DNA of 64,000 nt, from positions 1 to 64,000 of the forward strand of contig NZ_JACLQU010000002.1 of assembly GCF_016648855.1 (NCBI RefSeq), in the 5' to 3' direction. Shown here in pieces: positions 7,922-17,196 of this stretch. Under the pieces are notes generated by a model. The model saw only the letters and a program-made list of their open reading frames with translations. It was not told where the DNA came from and did no database searches. The stretch is from Streptococcus parasanguinis. Lineage in GTDB: Bacteria > Bacillota > Bacilli > Lactobacillales > Streptococcaceae. Numbering within the stretch: the first letter of the stretch is position 1; every line of letters begins with the position of its first letter. A program made the translations under genes and the position numbers.

Positions 7922-8965
7922 TTAGACCAACATTGAAATCGGGTCTTCAATCAAGGCTTTCAAGTCTTTCATGAATTTGGCACCAGCCATCCCATCGACA
8001 ACACGGTGGTCAATGGTCAAGCCCAAGCTCATGATTGGACGAATAACAATTTCACCATTCACAACCACTGGTTTTTCAACCGTTGCACTAACGCCAAGGA
8101 TGGCAGAGTTTGGTTGGTTGATGATTGGTCCAAATGATTGAACGCCAAACATTCCCAAGTTACTGATGGTAAAGGTTGAGTTTTGCAATTCACTTGGAGC
8201 AAGCTTACCATCCAAGGTACGTCCGATAACATCCTTGAAGGCTACGACCAACTCTGACAAAGTCATTTTTTCTGCGTTATAGACAACCGGTGTCATCAGT
8301 CCATTGTCCATCCCAACTGCCATCGCTAAGTTGACATAGTTATGAGTAATGATGGTTTTGCCATCTTCTGTCAATGACGCATTGATGTATGGGTGTTTCA
8401 TCAAGGTCTTAACCACTGCTAGAGAAAGCAAATCTGTTACAGTGACTTTCTTGCCAGTGGCTTCCATGATTGGATCCAATACCTTCTTACGAAGGGCCAA
8501 CATTTGAGACATATCAACGTCATAGTTCAAAGTAAAGGTTGGTGCTGTCAAGTAAGATTCCACCATCCGTTGAGCGATCACCTTCCGCATTGGTGTCATC
8601 GGAATCCGCTCGATCTCACCATAAGGTGTCACATTATCTGGAGCTTCCTCCACCTTCTCGATTTGAGCCGGTGACTTAATGGTCTCATTCTCGATATTTT
8701 CAGGAAGGAAAGCAAGGACGTCCTTCTTCATGATCTTGCCACGATGACCAGTTCCTTGGATTTCTTGCCAAGCAATATTGTGTTCTAAAGCAATTCGTTT
8801 TGCAAGTGGTGAAATGCGAACCACATTTGTGTCTTTATAGGTTTCCACGTCTTCTTTGTGGACACGACCGTTTGCGCCTGAACCAGAAACATCATAGAGG
8901 TTGATCCCAAGATCATCCGCTAACTTTCTAGCCGCAGGAGTCGCTCTTAGCTTATCATCAGCCAT
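7922..8965 (-). CDS. acoC: dihydrolipoamide acetyltransferase (E2) lacking a lipoyl domain
   Basis: E2 transfers the acyl group from the lipoyl arm to CoA and forms the core of the complex. The start is ATG 8965 (MADDKLRATPAARKLADD), preceded by AGGAGAGG. This gives 347 residues, and the ATG 30 bases further upstream lacks a ribosome site. The protein opens straight into a peripheral-subunit-binding domain (about 7-40), a second one follows (about 50-87), then a linker and the catalytic domain with the active-site DHRVVDG near the C-terminus. The usual N-terminal lipoyl domain is missing; the E3 gene supplies it, as in the pneumococcal aco-type operon. Confidence 0.93.
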   Translation of the reverse strand: MADDKLRATPAARKLADDLGINLYDVSGSGANGRVHKEDVETYKDTNVVRISPLAKRIALEHNIAWQEIQGTGHRGKIMKKDVLAFLPENIENETIKSPAQIEKVEEAPDNVTPYGEIERIPMTPMRKVIAQRMVESYLTAPTFTLNYDVDMSQMLALRKKVLDPIMEATGKKVTVTDLLSLAVVKTLMKHPYINASLTEDGKTIITHNYVNLAMAVGMDNGLMTPVVYNAEKMTLSELVVAFKDVIGRTLDGKLAPSELQNSTFTISNLGMFGVQSFGPIINQPNSAILGVSATVEKPVVVNGEIVIRPIMSLGLTIDHRVVDGMAGAKFMKDLKALIEDPISMLV

Positions 8966-8981
8966 GACCTCTCCTATTCTA

Positions 8982-9196
8982 TTATAAGATATCAAGGACG
9001 TAGAGGAGAAAGAAAAAATAGGAGATTGACGCTGTGTTCGATGAACACAAGGAAATCTATCTTTTTTTCACAGTCCTCCGTCCGGATTCAGTTATAAGAT
9101 ACTAAGGGCGTTTAAAAGCGACCGAAAAATAGGAAATCGACGCAGACTTCGATGAAGTCAAGGAGATTTATCTTTTTTCCGAGCTTTTAGCCCGTG
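8982..9196 (-). repeat. two tandem structured repeats inside the aco operon
   Basis: Two units of about 105 nt start with TTATAAGAT (8982 and 9092). Each folds the same way: an outer stem (AGGACGT...CGTCC in unit 1, GGGC...GCCC in unit 2), an inner GAGATT/GAAATC stem, and an apical hairpin with a TTCGATGAA core. The apical stems differ but both pair (TGTGTTC/GAACACA versus GACTTC/GAAGTC), and the outer stems also change compensatorily. Together they fill the acoB-acoC gap and would be transcribed as part of the operon mRNA. Confidence 0.7.
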
Positions 9197-9212
9197 CTCT
9201 AATTTAAATGAC

Positions 9213-9233
9213 ATTACATAATTTATGTTATGT
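9213..9233. repeat. 21-bp near-palindromic repeat, copy 2
   Basis: The reverse complement of 4286-4306 with one mismatch, placed immediately after the acoB stop (9235). Confidence 0.6.
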
Positions 9234-9234
9234 A

Positions 9235-10227
9235 TTATTCTTTATTGTACGTTTTACGAATGGCTTCTTTGATGCTTTCAACTGTTGGAATCATTGCATT
9301 CTCAAGATTTTGTGCGTAAGGCATTGGCACATCTTCCCCCGCACAACGTCGGATTGGTGCATCCAAGTAATCAAATGCTTCTGATTCAGAAATGATAGCT
9401 GAAATTTCACCGATATAGCCACTTGTTTTGTGGGCATCATTGACAAGGACTACTTTTCCTGTCTTCTTGACAGAATTAATGATAATCTCTTTATCGAGTG
9501 GGACCAAAGTACGTGGGTCTACTACTTCTACTGAGATGCCTTCTTCTGCCAATTCTTCAGCTGCCTGCATCACACGACGAAGCATTTTTCCATAGGTTAC
9601 GACAGTGACGTCAGTTCCTTCGCGTTTGATTTCTCCGACACCAAGTGGAATCGTATAGTCTGGATCCACTGGCACTTCCCCTTTTTGGTTGAATTCTGAT
9701 TTATACTCAAGAATGATTACTGGGTTGTTATCACGGATCGATGACTTGAGCAGTCCCTTCATATCTGCTGGAGTTCCAGGAGCAACAACTTTCAAACCAG
9801 GAATATGAGTAAACCATGATTCCAAGGATTGGGAGTGTTGAGCTGCAGATCCAACTCCGTTACCAGCAGCACAGCGAATGGTCATTGGTACTTGACCTTT
9901 CCCACCAAACATGTAGCGAGTCTTAGCAGCTTGGTTGACAATAGCATCCATGGCAATAACAGAGAAATCCATGAAAGTCATATCAACGATTGGGCGAAGT
10001 CCGGTCATGGCTGCACCTGCTGCTGCACCTGAAATCGCAGCCTCAGAAATCGGACAGTCACGGACACGTTCTGGACCGAATTCCTCAAGCATTCCTACTG
10101 AAGTTCCGAAGTCTCCACCGAAAACTCCGACATCTTCCCCCATCAACAATACATTTTCATCGCGACGCATTTCCTCAGACATAGCAAGGATAATGGTATC
10201 GCGGAAAGACATTAATTTAGTTTCCAT
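9235..10227 (-). CDS. acoB: 2-oxo-acid/acetoin dehydrogenase E1 beta subunit
   Basis: This is the beta chain of the thiamine-diphosphate-dependent E1 component. The 330-residue product has the transketolase-like pyrimidine-binding domain (GEDVGVFGGDFGTS, then RVRDCPISEAAISGAAAGAA) and the C-terminal transketolase domain (VVDPRTLVPLD). It sits 15 bases after acoA on the same strand. Substrate choice between acetoin and pyruvate cannot be read from sequence. Streptococci without a pdh operon often annotate this complex either way. Confidence 0.93.
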   Translation of the reverse strand: METKLMSFRDTIILAMSEEMRRDENVLLMGEDVGVFGGDFGTSVGMLEEFGPERVRDCPISEAAISGAAAGAAMTGLRPIVDMTFMDFSVIAMDAIVNQAAKTRYMFGGKGQVPMTIRCAAGNGVGSAAQHSQSLESWFTHIPGLKVVAPGTPADMKGLLKSSIRDNNPVIILEYKSEFNQKGEVPVDPDYTIPLGVGEIKREGTDVTVVTYGKMLRRVMQAAEELAEEGISVEVVDPRTLVPLDKEIIINSVKKTGKVVLVNDAHKTSGYIGEISAIISESEAFDYLDAPIRRCAGEDVPMPYAQNLENAMIPTVESIKEAIRKTYNKE

Positions 10228-10242
10228 AATTCTCTACTCCCC

Positions 10243-11214
10243 TTAGTCTGCGTAAATATCTTCGAAAGCTGATTCAAGTGGAGGGAATGGGCTTTCTTCC
10301 GCAAATTTTACCGAAGCTTCCACTGCTTCTTTTACTTCTTCTTGGATTCGATCCAATTCTTCTGTGCTTGCAATCTCATTTTCAAGGAGATACTTGCGAA
10401 GGTTTTCGATTGGATCTTTCTTCTTCCATTCTTCTACTTCTTCACGTGTCCGGTATTTACCAGGGTCTGAAGATGAGTGACCAAGCCAACGATAAGTGAC
10501 ACTTTCAATCAAGACAGGACCTTTACCAGAGCGGACGTGTTCAACAGCTTTTTGGAATCCTTCATAGACATCGATAACGTTGTTTCCATCAGGAATAAAC
10601 ATTCCAGGAATGCCGTAAGCAGCACTACGCTCGTGGATATGCTTGACATTGGTCATTTTTTTGATGTCAGCAGAGATTCCATAACCGTTATTGATACAGT
10701 AGAAAATTACCGGAAGATTCCAAATAGAAGCCATATTCACTGCTTCGTGGAAGACACCTTCGTTGGTTGCGCCGTCCCCAAAGAAGCAGACAACAATCTT
10801 ACCAGTCTTATGCATTTGTTGAGTAAGAGCAGCTCCTACTGCAATCCCCATACCACCACCAACAATACCGTTGGCACCAAGGTTACCTGCATCCAGGTCG
10901 GCGATGTGCATGGAGCCACCCTTCCCTTTACAAGTACCGGTATACTTACCAAGGATTTCTGCCATCATGCCATTCAAATCGATTCCTTTAGCGATGGCTT
11001 GTCCATGTCCACGGTGGTTAGATGTCAGCAAATCATCATCGTTCAAAGCCAACATCGCTCCGACGTTAGCCGCTTCTTCCCCAACAGAAAAGTGCGTCAT
11101 TCCTGGCACTTTCCCTTTTTTTACTAACTGTGCAATTTTTAAGTCCATGCGACGGATTTCTTCCATTTTACGGAACATTTCCAATAAGAGACTTTTGTCT
11201 AATGTTGCCATCAT
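10243..11214 (-). CDS. acoA: 2-oxo-acid/acetoin dehydrogenase E1 alpha subunit
   Basis: This subunit carries the thiamine-diphosphate motif GDGATNEGVFHEAVNMASIW followed by INN (about residues 141-173), and it decarboxylates the substrate with acoB. The 323-residue length is standard. The gene starts with ATGATG; either codon fits the AAAGG upstream. It is the first gene of the aco operon, behind the promoter at 11248-11276, and is followed by acoB, acoC, acoL and lplA. Confidence 0.93.
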   Translation of the reverse strand: MMATLDKSLLLEMFRKMEEIRRMDLKIAQLVKKGKVPGMTHFSVGEEAANVGAMLALNDDDLLTSNHRGHGQAIAKGIDLNGMMAEILGKYTGTCKGKGGSMHIADLDAGNLGANGIVGGGMGIAVGAALTQQMHKTGKIVVCFFGDGATNEGVFHEAVNMASIWNLPVIFYCINNGYGISADIKKMTNVKHIHERSAAYGIPGMFIPDGNNVIDVYEGFQKAVEHVRSGKGPVLIESVTYRWLGHSSSDPGKYRTREEVEEWKKKDPIENLRKYLLENEIASTEELDRIQEEVKEAVEASVKFAEESPFPPLESAFEDIYAD

Positions 11215-11247
11215 TTCGCCTTTCTTAGCTTTTATTCATTCACTTTC

Positions 11248-11276
11248 ATTCTAGCCAAAAATGAAAGCTCAGTCAA
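11248..11276 (-). promoter_or_regulatory. promoter of the aco operon
   Basis: On the minus strand there is TTGACT (11276-11271), a 17-base spacer and TAGAAT (11253-11248), about 35 bases before acoA. No catabolite-response element with a central CG was found nearby. Confidence 0.6.
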
Positions 11277-11400
11277 AAATAATGCTCAGAAAAATTCACA
11301 ATCCTAAACACTATAATCATGGAAACTATAAGCTTTCAAAAGGAAATATTTAGTTTTTTCACAAACTTCTAGATTTTTCCATCTCATTCAATAGTCACAT

Positions 11401-11430
11401 AAAAAACCGATAGGATCCTATCCTACCGGT
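11401..11430 (-). terminator. terminator after the ATP-grasp gene
   Basis: The minus-strand stem ACCGGTAGGA/TCCTATCGGT (one G-T pair) is followed by six T, just after the stop of the gene at 11438. Confidence 0.75.
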
Positions 11431-11437
11431 CGTCATC

Positions 11438-12604
11438 TTATGATTGGCGTTGGCCAAAGTCATGAATCATTTGTTCCAATTCTTCACGACTAGGTGTTGT
11501 AAGCATATAGAGGTAATCTCCCTGAAGTTCCGCAAAGGCCGCTGGCATGTCTTTCTTCACACGGAATTGATCACGGTATTTGGCCAGAACTTCTTCCTCT
11601 GAAAGAGCATAAGCTGCATTGGCACGACGAGAAGTTGCCAAGCAATAAAGGGGCTCAAACTCAGAAGCTGGGAAAGGTTCTCCTGCTACGATGGCAGCAT
11701 AACCTCGGTACAAGTCGATGGAATGAGCATAATTGTAGACATCGATCGTAAAGCCACCTGCTGGACGATTATTGTACTCGATTGCAATATAGTCATCCCC
11801 ATCGCGGAAAAACTCAATGTGGAAGAAACGTTCTTTCATTCCAAAGGATTTGACAACGGCTTCCCCGTATTGACGCAATTTTGGATCCATTTCTTTAAGG
11901 ACATAATAAGAGTTGTCCATCTTGTAGAGCATCAAATCGAGTGGCGTATGTGCATAGTCAAAGGTAGTTGAAAAGACAATGTTGCCGTCACGATCCACTA
12001 GACCATCAAAGGTACAAATCTCGCTAGAAGTGACAAATTTCTCAAAGAAGTACTCTGTATGGCCATCCCACTCAGCCTTGAAATGGTCCACATCTTCTGG
12101 CGTTTCGATCTTGAAGGTCGCTGCTGCTCCTACCCCATTGTCAGGCTTAGCAATCAATGGCAACCCAATCTTCTTCACAGCCTTATCAATGTCTTTTTCT
12201 TTTTTAATAACAGCGCCTGGAACGACAGGAACACCTGCTTTCTTGAAGAGTTTCTTCATTTCTGATTTGAACTTGGTTTTCTTCAAATCTTTTGGCTTAG
12301 CGCCGAAGACATTGAATTGCTCACGAAGCGCCGCATCCAATTCCAACCAGTATTCATTATGAGATTCAATGCGATCGATTGGTCCATGCTTGTAAAAGAG
12401 AAAGGCAACCGCACGCTTCACTTCATCCAGATTTTCCAAATTTTCAACACGGAAATATTCTGTTAAACTGTTGCGCAAAGGCTCATCTAACTGTTCATAT
12501 GGCTCTTGACCAATTCCCAAGACAGTGATCCCTTTATTAGCTAGTTCGATTGTAAATTGTTGGAAGTTTTGTGGGTAATATGGTGAAATAACGATATAAT
12601 TCAT
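11438..12604 (-). CDS. ATP-grasp superfamily ligase
   Basis: A 388-residue protein of the carboxylate-amine/thiol ligase type. A pre-ATP-grasp region (1-110) is followed by the ATP-grasp fold with the lysine in PLIAKPDNGVGAAATF (about 150-164), the adenine-contact strand EYFFEKFVTSSEICTFDG, and metal ligands in FHIEFFRDGDDYIAIEYNNRPAGG. The family joins a carboxylate to an amine through an acyl-phosphate. The substrates here are unknown. It is the last gene after two alpha/beta-hydrolase esterases (12626 and 13406) with gaps of 21 and 39 bases. The three look like one transcription unit that makes and trims a small acylated metabolite, which is inference only. Confidence 0.85.
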   Translation of the reverse strand: MNYIVISPYYPQNFQQFTIELANKGITVLGIGQEPYEQLDEPLRNSLTEYFRVENLENLDEVKRAVAFLFYKHGPIDRIESHNEYWLELDAALREQFNVFGAKPKDLKKTKFKSEMKKLFKKAGVPVVPGAVIKKEKDIDKAVKKIGLPLIAKPDNGVGAAATFKIETPEDVDHFKAEWDGHTEYFFEKFVTSSEICTFDGLVDRDGNIVFSTTFDYAHTPLDLMLYKMDNSYYVLKEMDPKLRQYGEAVVKSFGMKERFFHIEFFRDGDDYIAIEYNNRPAGGFTIDVYNYAHSIDLYRGYAAIVAGEPFPASEFEPLYCLATSRRANAAYALSEEEVLAKYRDQFRVKKDMPAAFAELQGDYLYMLTTPSREELEQMIHDFGQRQS

Positions 12605-12625
12605 TGAGGTCTCCTCCCTTTTTAC

Positions 12626-13366
12626 TTATAGATACATTTGGCCTAGGAAATATGGCATTTGTTTGCGCCACCATTCCCAATCGTGGGCGACATCATGTCC
12701 CCATTCAGCGAACCATGCAGGAATATTTTTGTGATCAAAGGCTTCTTTCAGTTTGTAGAAAGATGGAAGTCCATCTTGTTCCCAAGCTCCTAAACCAGTA
12801 CAAACAACGATTTCCGCCTGACGATAACGATCGATAAACCAGCCATCATTTTGGTTCCAAATATAATCAGATGGAGAGTTTTGGTAAATGGCTTCATCGC
12901 CTCCAAAGTCACCAACAAAGAAACGAGCGTCATAGACACCACTCAAAGCAATCACTTTGTTAAAGACATCTGGATGTTGCAAGAAGAAATTGAGCGCGTG
13001 GTAGGCCCCCATAGAGCAACCAGTTGTCATCATCGGATCAAACCAGCCTGTTTTGTGTTTGATAAAAGGAATGGCTTCTTCAATCACATAGCGCTCGTAA
13101 GCACGATGCATTTCAGCACGATCGTGAGGATTCTTCCAATCACAAAGCCAGCTATCACTATCCACACTCGAAAGAGTGAAGAATTGAACCCGTCCTTCTT
13201 CGATAAAATGGGCACAAGCATCAATCATACCAAAGTCATAGTACTCGTTATGGCTTCCACCTGATGAAGCAAAGACCACAACAGGAATTCCTGCGTGTCC
13301 ATAGCGATTAACATACATTTCACGGTTAAGTTGGCCACTCCAGTGGCTTAAATGTTCAATATTCAT
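12626..13366 (-). CDS. esterase-family alpha/beta hydrolase
   Basis: A 246-residue protein of the esterase D/putative-esterase type. The nucleophile elbow is GCSMGAYHAL (Ser at about residue 116), with candidate acid residues in the following strands and a C-terminal His in WGHDVAHDWEWW. It has no signal peptide, so it is cytosolic. It is the middle gene between another esterase and an ATP-grasp ligase on the same strand. The substrate is unknown. Confidence 0.85.
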   Translation of the reverse strand: MNIEHLSHWSGQLNREMYVNRYGHAGIPVVVFASSGGSHNEYYDFGMIDACAHFIEEGRVQFFTLSSVDSDSWLCDWKNPHDRAEMHRAYERYVIEEAIPFIKHKTGWFDPMMTTGCSMGAYHALNFFLQHPDVFNKVIALSGVYDARFFVGDFGGDEAIYQNSPSDYIWNQNDGWFIDRYRQAEIVVCTGLGAWEQDGLPSFYKLKEAFDHKNIPAWFAEWGHDVAHDWEWWRKQMPYFLGQMYL

Positions 13367-13405
13367 AAGTTTCCTCTTTCTCTCTATTGATTTGTTTTGA
13401 GTCCA

Positions 13406-14233
13406 TTAATCCCAATTTTCAGCCAAAAAGCGAAGGCATTCTGGTAGGTGCTCTGCCCACGCTTCTTCGTGGTGAATAGCACCAGATTGAATCCGAATGG
13501 CAATATGATTGAGTTCCACTCCTTGCTGGATGACGTCGTGATAATAACGAAGGGATGAATCGATATAGGCTTGCTTGATGTTTCCTGCCATCAAAGTTTT
13601 ATCTGTATCATCCGCCTCTTCAGTCCCCACATAGATGTAGATCCGTTGGTCTGCATATAATTTTTTGCGTTCAATATAATGATTGAAGGCATCTTGGTGT
13701 AGCCAGTTAGCGGATGAAAAGACCCCTAAACAACCGATTTGATCTTGGTACTCTAATCCCAAGAATTGGGTAATATTTCCCCCCAAGGAAGATCCAATCA
13801 TGGCCGTATGTTCTCGATCAGCAAGAGTCCGGTATTCTTGGTCGATAAAAGGTTTCACCACCTCCATGACAAATTCGCCGTACTCAACTCCCTTGCCACC
13901 AAATTGCATTCCAGGAATATTAGATTCCTTGTATTTCCAGGCAGAGTATTCATTCATGCGTTGGAAACCATCATTATCGATCGCAACGACAATCATGCGA
14001 CTAATATCGGGATTCCGCTTAATGGCTGGAATCACCTTCCAGGAATGACCCGCATAAGCTTCCTTGCTATATAAAACGTTTTGCCCATCGTGGAAATAAA
14101 CCACAGGGTAACGTCTATCTGTATCCGTTTCATAATTCTTAGGTAATAAGACTCGCACACGACGGAGTTTTCCGGTATAAGGCACTTTCAACTCGTGTGT
14201 CTTCATATCTAAATAAAAATAGGATTTGTTCAT
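13406..14233 (-). CDS. esterase-family alpha/beta hydrolase
   Basis: A 275-residue protein. Its features are YPVVYFHDGQNVLY (oxyanion region), the nucleophile elbow IGSSLGGNITQFL (Ser at about residue 149) and a late His pair in GAIHHEEAWAEHL. This is the fold and order of the putative esterase family (FrsA/Fes/IroE-like). It is the first gene of the esterase-esterase-ATP-grasp unit, with a presumed promoter in 14234-14326. The relation to enterochelin-type esterases is by fold only, and no siderophore genes are nearby. Confidence 0.85.
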   Translation of the reverse strand: MNKSYFYLDMKTHELKVPYTGKLRRVRVLLPKNYETDTDRRYPVVYFHDGQNVLYSKEAYAGHSWKVIPAIKRNPDISRMIVVAIDNDGFQRMNEYSAWKYKESNIPGMQFGGKGVEYGEFVMEVVKPFIDQEYRTLADREHTAMIGSSLGGNITQFLGLEYQDQIGCLGVFSSANWLHQDAFNHYIERKKLYADQRIYIYVGTEEADDTDKTLMAGNIKQAYIDSSLRYYHDVIQQGVELNHIAIRIQSGAIHHEEAWAEHLPECLRFLAENWD

Positions 14234-14326
14234 TGTCAGAAAACTCTCTATATTCTAAATTTTATTCATTATACCATTTTTAGAAGAAAAAGTATGGATT
14301 TTCTCCAAACTTTTTCCTTTCTTGGG

Positions 14327-15661
14327 TTATTTTTCCATAAATTGAGCCAAATCTTGTAAAGAACGTTCGGCAATTTTCTCATAACGTTCCTTTTTATCCC
14401 GAATGCGTGGTCCTTCTAGCTCTTTGATAATCCCGAAGTTGACATTCATGGGTTGGAAATGCTTGCTGTCAGCATGGGTGATATAGTGAGCCAGGCTTCC
14501 GATAGCTGTCGTTTCAGGGAAAATCGCTGCTTCTTCTCCTTTGAAAAGGCGAGCTGCATTGATTCCAGCTACCAAACCTGAGGCCGCTGACTCAACATAG
14601 CCTTCTACACCTGTCATTTGACCTGCAAAGAAGAGGTTCGGTTGTTTCTTAGAACGGTAGGTTTGTTCCAGCAGATTTGGAGAATCCATGTAAGAATTGC
14701 GGTGCATGACTCCGTATCTCACAAACTCCGCATTTTCCAAACCTGGAATCATTTGGAAGACCCGTTTTTGTTCGCCCCATTTAAGGTGAGTTTGGAAACC
14801 AACGATATTGTAGAGGCTGGCAGCCGCATTGTCTTGGCGCAACTGAACAACTGCATAGGGTGTCTTAAACTCCCCATCACGTGGACCTTTGTAATCATCT
14901 GGATACTCGAGTCCAACTGGTTTCATAGGGCCATAGAGCATGGTTTTGATGCCTCGTTTGGCCATGACTTCAATTGGCATACAACCTTCGAAATACTTTT
15001 CTTTTTCAAAAGAGTTGAGTGGGGCTTCTTCTGCATTAACCAAGGCCTCGTGGAAATCCATAAATTCTTGTTTGGTCATTGGGCAGTTGAGATAAGCTGC
15101 TTCTCCCTTGTCATAGCGTGACTTGAGATAGACCTTGTCCATATCGACAGTATTGACATCGATGATTGGAGCTGCTGCATCATAGAAATAGAAACCGTCG
15201 CCACCATTGAGGGCATGGATCTTTTCTGCCAAGGCATCGCTAGTTAGAGGCCCCGTTGCGACCACTGTAATGGCATCTGTCGGCAATTCCGTAATTTCAT
15301 CACGAATGACTTCGATGAGCGGGTGTTGGGACACCTTCTCCGTCACTCGACTAGCAAAACCTTCTCGGTCCACAGCAAGTGCTCCACCGGCTGGTACACG
15401 AGTCGCTTCAGCTGCTTCAAGGATGACAGAACCCAGACGGCGCATTTCTTCTTTGAGTAGCCCAACAGCATTGGTGAGAGAATCCCCGCGAAGAGAGTTG
15501 GAACACACTAACTCAGCAAAGTTGTCTGTTTTGTGTTGCGGAGTGGATTTCACTCCCCGCATTTCATAAAGCTTGACCGGAATTCCCTGTTGGGCAATCT
15601 GGTAAGCTGCTTCAGAGCCAGCAAGGCCCGCACCGATCACATTGATATAAGATTGAGACAT
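14327..15661 (-). CDS. trmFO: tRNA (uracil-54-C5) methyltransferase, folate-dependent
   Basis: TrmFO makes ribothymidine at position 54 of tRNA using methylene-tetrahydrofolate and FADH2. The start ATG 15661 ([20 protein letters not shown]) gives 444 residues, the family length; an in-frame upstream Met would add 19 unrelated residues. The FAD-binding GAGLAGSE is at residues 10-17. The conserved [20 protein letters not shown] block and the C-terminal [19 protein letters not shown] are present. It stands alone on the minus strand, with a promoter region between 15662 and 15760. Confidence 0.95.
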   Translation of the reverse strand: MSQSYINVIGAGLAGSEAAYQIAQQGIPVKLYEMRGVKSTPQHKTDNFAELVCSNSLRGDSLTNAVGLLKEEMRRLGSVILEAAEATRVPAGGALAVDREGFASRVTEKVSQHPLIEVIRDEITELPTDAITVVATGPLTSDALAEKIHALNGGDGFYFYDAAAPIIDVNTVDMDKVYLKSRYDKGEAAYLNCPMTKQEFMDFHEALVNAEEAPLNSFEKEKYFEGCMPIEVMAKRGIKTMLYGPMKPVGLEYPDDYKGPRDGEFKTPYAVVQLRQDNAAASLYNIVGFQTHLKWGEQKRVFQMIPGLENAEFVRYGVMHRNSYMDSPNLLEQTYRSKKQPNLFFAGQMTGVEGYVESAASGLVAGINAARLFKGEEAAIFPETTAIGSLAHYITHADSKHFQPMNVNFGIIKELEGPRIRDKKERYEKIAERSLQDLAQFMEK

Positions 15662-15763
15662 GACACTAATACCTCTTTGGGTATCAAAACACCCCACTGG
15701 ACTGTTAGACACCCACAAATCTTTCTAATTTTCTACTTGGTCCATTATACCAAAAAGCCAAGT

Positions 15764-15794
15764 AAAAAGACAGGGAGGTTTTTCCTTCCTGTCT
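15764..15794 (-). terminator. terminator after the DUF3307 gene
   Basis: The minus-strand arms AGACAGG/CCTGTCT (15788-15794 and 15768-15774) are followed by TTTTTA. It ends the SatD-DUF3307 unit and separates it from trmFO. Confidence 0.7.
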
Positions 15795-15815
15795 AGACTT
15801 TAACTATTTATTTTC

Positions 15816-16520
15816 TTATAAACACAACCAAGCTCCTAAGAGGGCTGATAGGATACTGAATAAGGACCCGATCAAGTAATACTCCGCAAAGGCTGGATTT
15901 TCCGAAATTTTATTGTAGCGGGCGATGGATTTGGCCGTAAATACTAGGCCGATAGAAGCAAATTGTCCATAGACGAGACAGGCGCCAATCACCAAACGCT
16001 CTAAAAAGCCAATCATGGAACCAGCCCCAGTGATCGTATCCATTTTCTTCTTGCTGGTGGGTTGATACTTGGCAAACAGAATTTTAAAGGCAATATTGCT
16101 TGGTTTCCCAACTAGGAGGACATAAAAGATCAGATTTAAAGTGTCCAAGGGTAGATAGGTCGTCCCATTCTTCGCTCCCATAAGGACTAGACACGTCAAG
16201 ATGCCAATATGCAAGACTTGATCCAAGGCAAAGGTCCATGCGGTTGGTAATTTCAGTTGCTTCTGCACGATCGGTTTTAAGAAATCTATTCCAGCATGAG
16301 TCAGTAAAATGACCAAGCAAATCCACCACAAGTCCAGATGACAGAGAGAAACCACGATCAGAGGCAGAGCTACATATAGAATGTGAAGCCCGAGAACCTT
16401 CTTATCCTGATCCTTACGATCCGCCATCTTCTGACTTTGAAAATAATAATCCGATAACAAATGACAAATCAACAAGAGGATCAAGTATGGATTCGTTACG
16501 ATACTAGTCAATCCGCTCAT
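15816..16520 (-). CDS. DUF3307 family membrane protein (SatE-like)
   Basis: A 234-residue integral membrane protein with about six to seven hydrophobic segments. The N-terminal pattern LLICHLLSDYYFQSQKMADRK is the hallmark of DUF3307. Its start overlaps the end of the SatD-like gene by 17 bases, so the two are translated together. The same pair is known from the Streptococcus mutans sat locus. Its function is not established. Confidence 0.85.
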   Translation of the reverse strand: MSGLTSIVTNPYLILLLICHLLSDYYFQSQKMADRKDQDKKVLGLHILYVALPLIVVSLCHLDLWWICLVILLTHAGIDFLKPIVQKQLKLPTAWTFALDQVLHIGILTCLVLMGAKNGTTYLPLDTLNLIFYVLLVGKPSNIAFKILFAKYQPTSKKKMDTITGAGSMIGFLERLVIGACLVYGQFASIGLVFTAKSIARYNKISENPAFAEYYLIGSLFSILSALLGAWLCL

Positions 16521-17181
16521 GGGCCTCTCCTTTCTCTAAGCTCTGAATACAAGCTAGTGCTGCTGCTCGTCCCCGTAAATAAACGCGAATACTGCTACTC
16601 TTTAAGCGCTTGGACAGGGCACTCGGGTTAAGCCCTAGCGATTGGGCCAAATCCTGCTGGCTAAAGTTTTCACTATAGACAGATCTCTTTAGCAGATTAA
16701 GTAGGATCTCTTCCTGACTCTCTCGCCAACCCGAACGTATGGCTTCTCCGGAAGCGATGAGCGCATTCACCAATGAGTCCTGGCTGTCATTACCGCTCAA
16801 AAAATAGATCTGGGTGTTGCCATAATCATTTTTCTGATGGACCAGATTAATAGCTGCACGAGCATTCCAATAGACTGGCCCATCTGCACCGATACTTTGC
16901 AGGGGATCGATATCCGTTACAATTTCTCCAAGCCCGATACCAAATCGAAGTTGAGTCGGCTTTAGTTCTGAACGCAGGGTATCAATGATTTGAAAAATCG
17001 GAGCATCCACTTTTAAAAGCGCCTGAAACTCATCGCCCAAAGTTAGGGTAAAAGCCGATGCTAGGCAGCCTTTAAAAAGCTCATTGATCTTTTGAAGTGT
17101 TTTTTCTAACTGTTTTTGCAGGTCAAAACGTTCTTGTACGATTTTGGAATCAATCACATCTGCAATCAAAGCAAGATACAT
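16504..17181 (-). CDS. SatD family protein with C-terminal HTH
   Basis: A 225-residue protein that opens MYLALIADVIDSKIV, typical of the SatD family, which resembles a nucleotidyl-cyclase fold. The C-terminal part (about 165-205), with QQDLAQSLGLNPSALSKRLK, reads as a helix-turn-helix. Three copies of a GTTATAA-centred motif lie immediately upstream (17197-17270), which suggests autoregulation. It is followed by the overlapping DUF3307 gene. The role as a nucleotide-sensing repressor is inference. Confidence 0.8.
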   Translation of the reverse strand: MYLALIADVIDSKIVQERFDLQKQLEKTLQKINELFKGCLASAFTLTLGDEFQALLKVDAPIFQIIDTLRSELKPTQLRFGIGLGEIVTDIDPLQSIGADGPVYWNARAAINLVHQKNDYGNTQIYFLSGNDSQDSLVNALIASGEAIRSGWRESQEEILLNLLKRSVYSENFSQQDLAQSLGLNPSALSKRLKSSSIRVYLRGRAAALACIQSLEKGEAHERID

Positions 17182-17196
17182 AAGCCCACCTCCTTA

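Noticed and set aside
10477..11127. 216-codon plus-strand frame across acoA
   Set aside because: A shadow of acoA, which has clear E1-alpha motifs on the other strand.
11215..11437. Catabolite-response element before the aco operon
   Set aside because: Sequences such as TGAAAGCTTATAG come close but lack the central CG and symmetry, so I did not call it.
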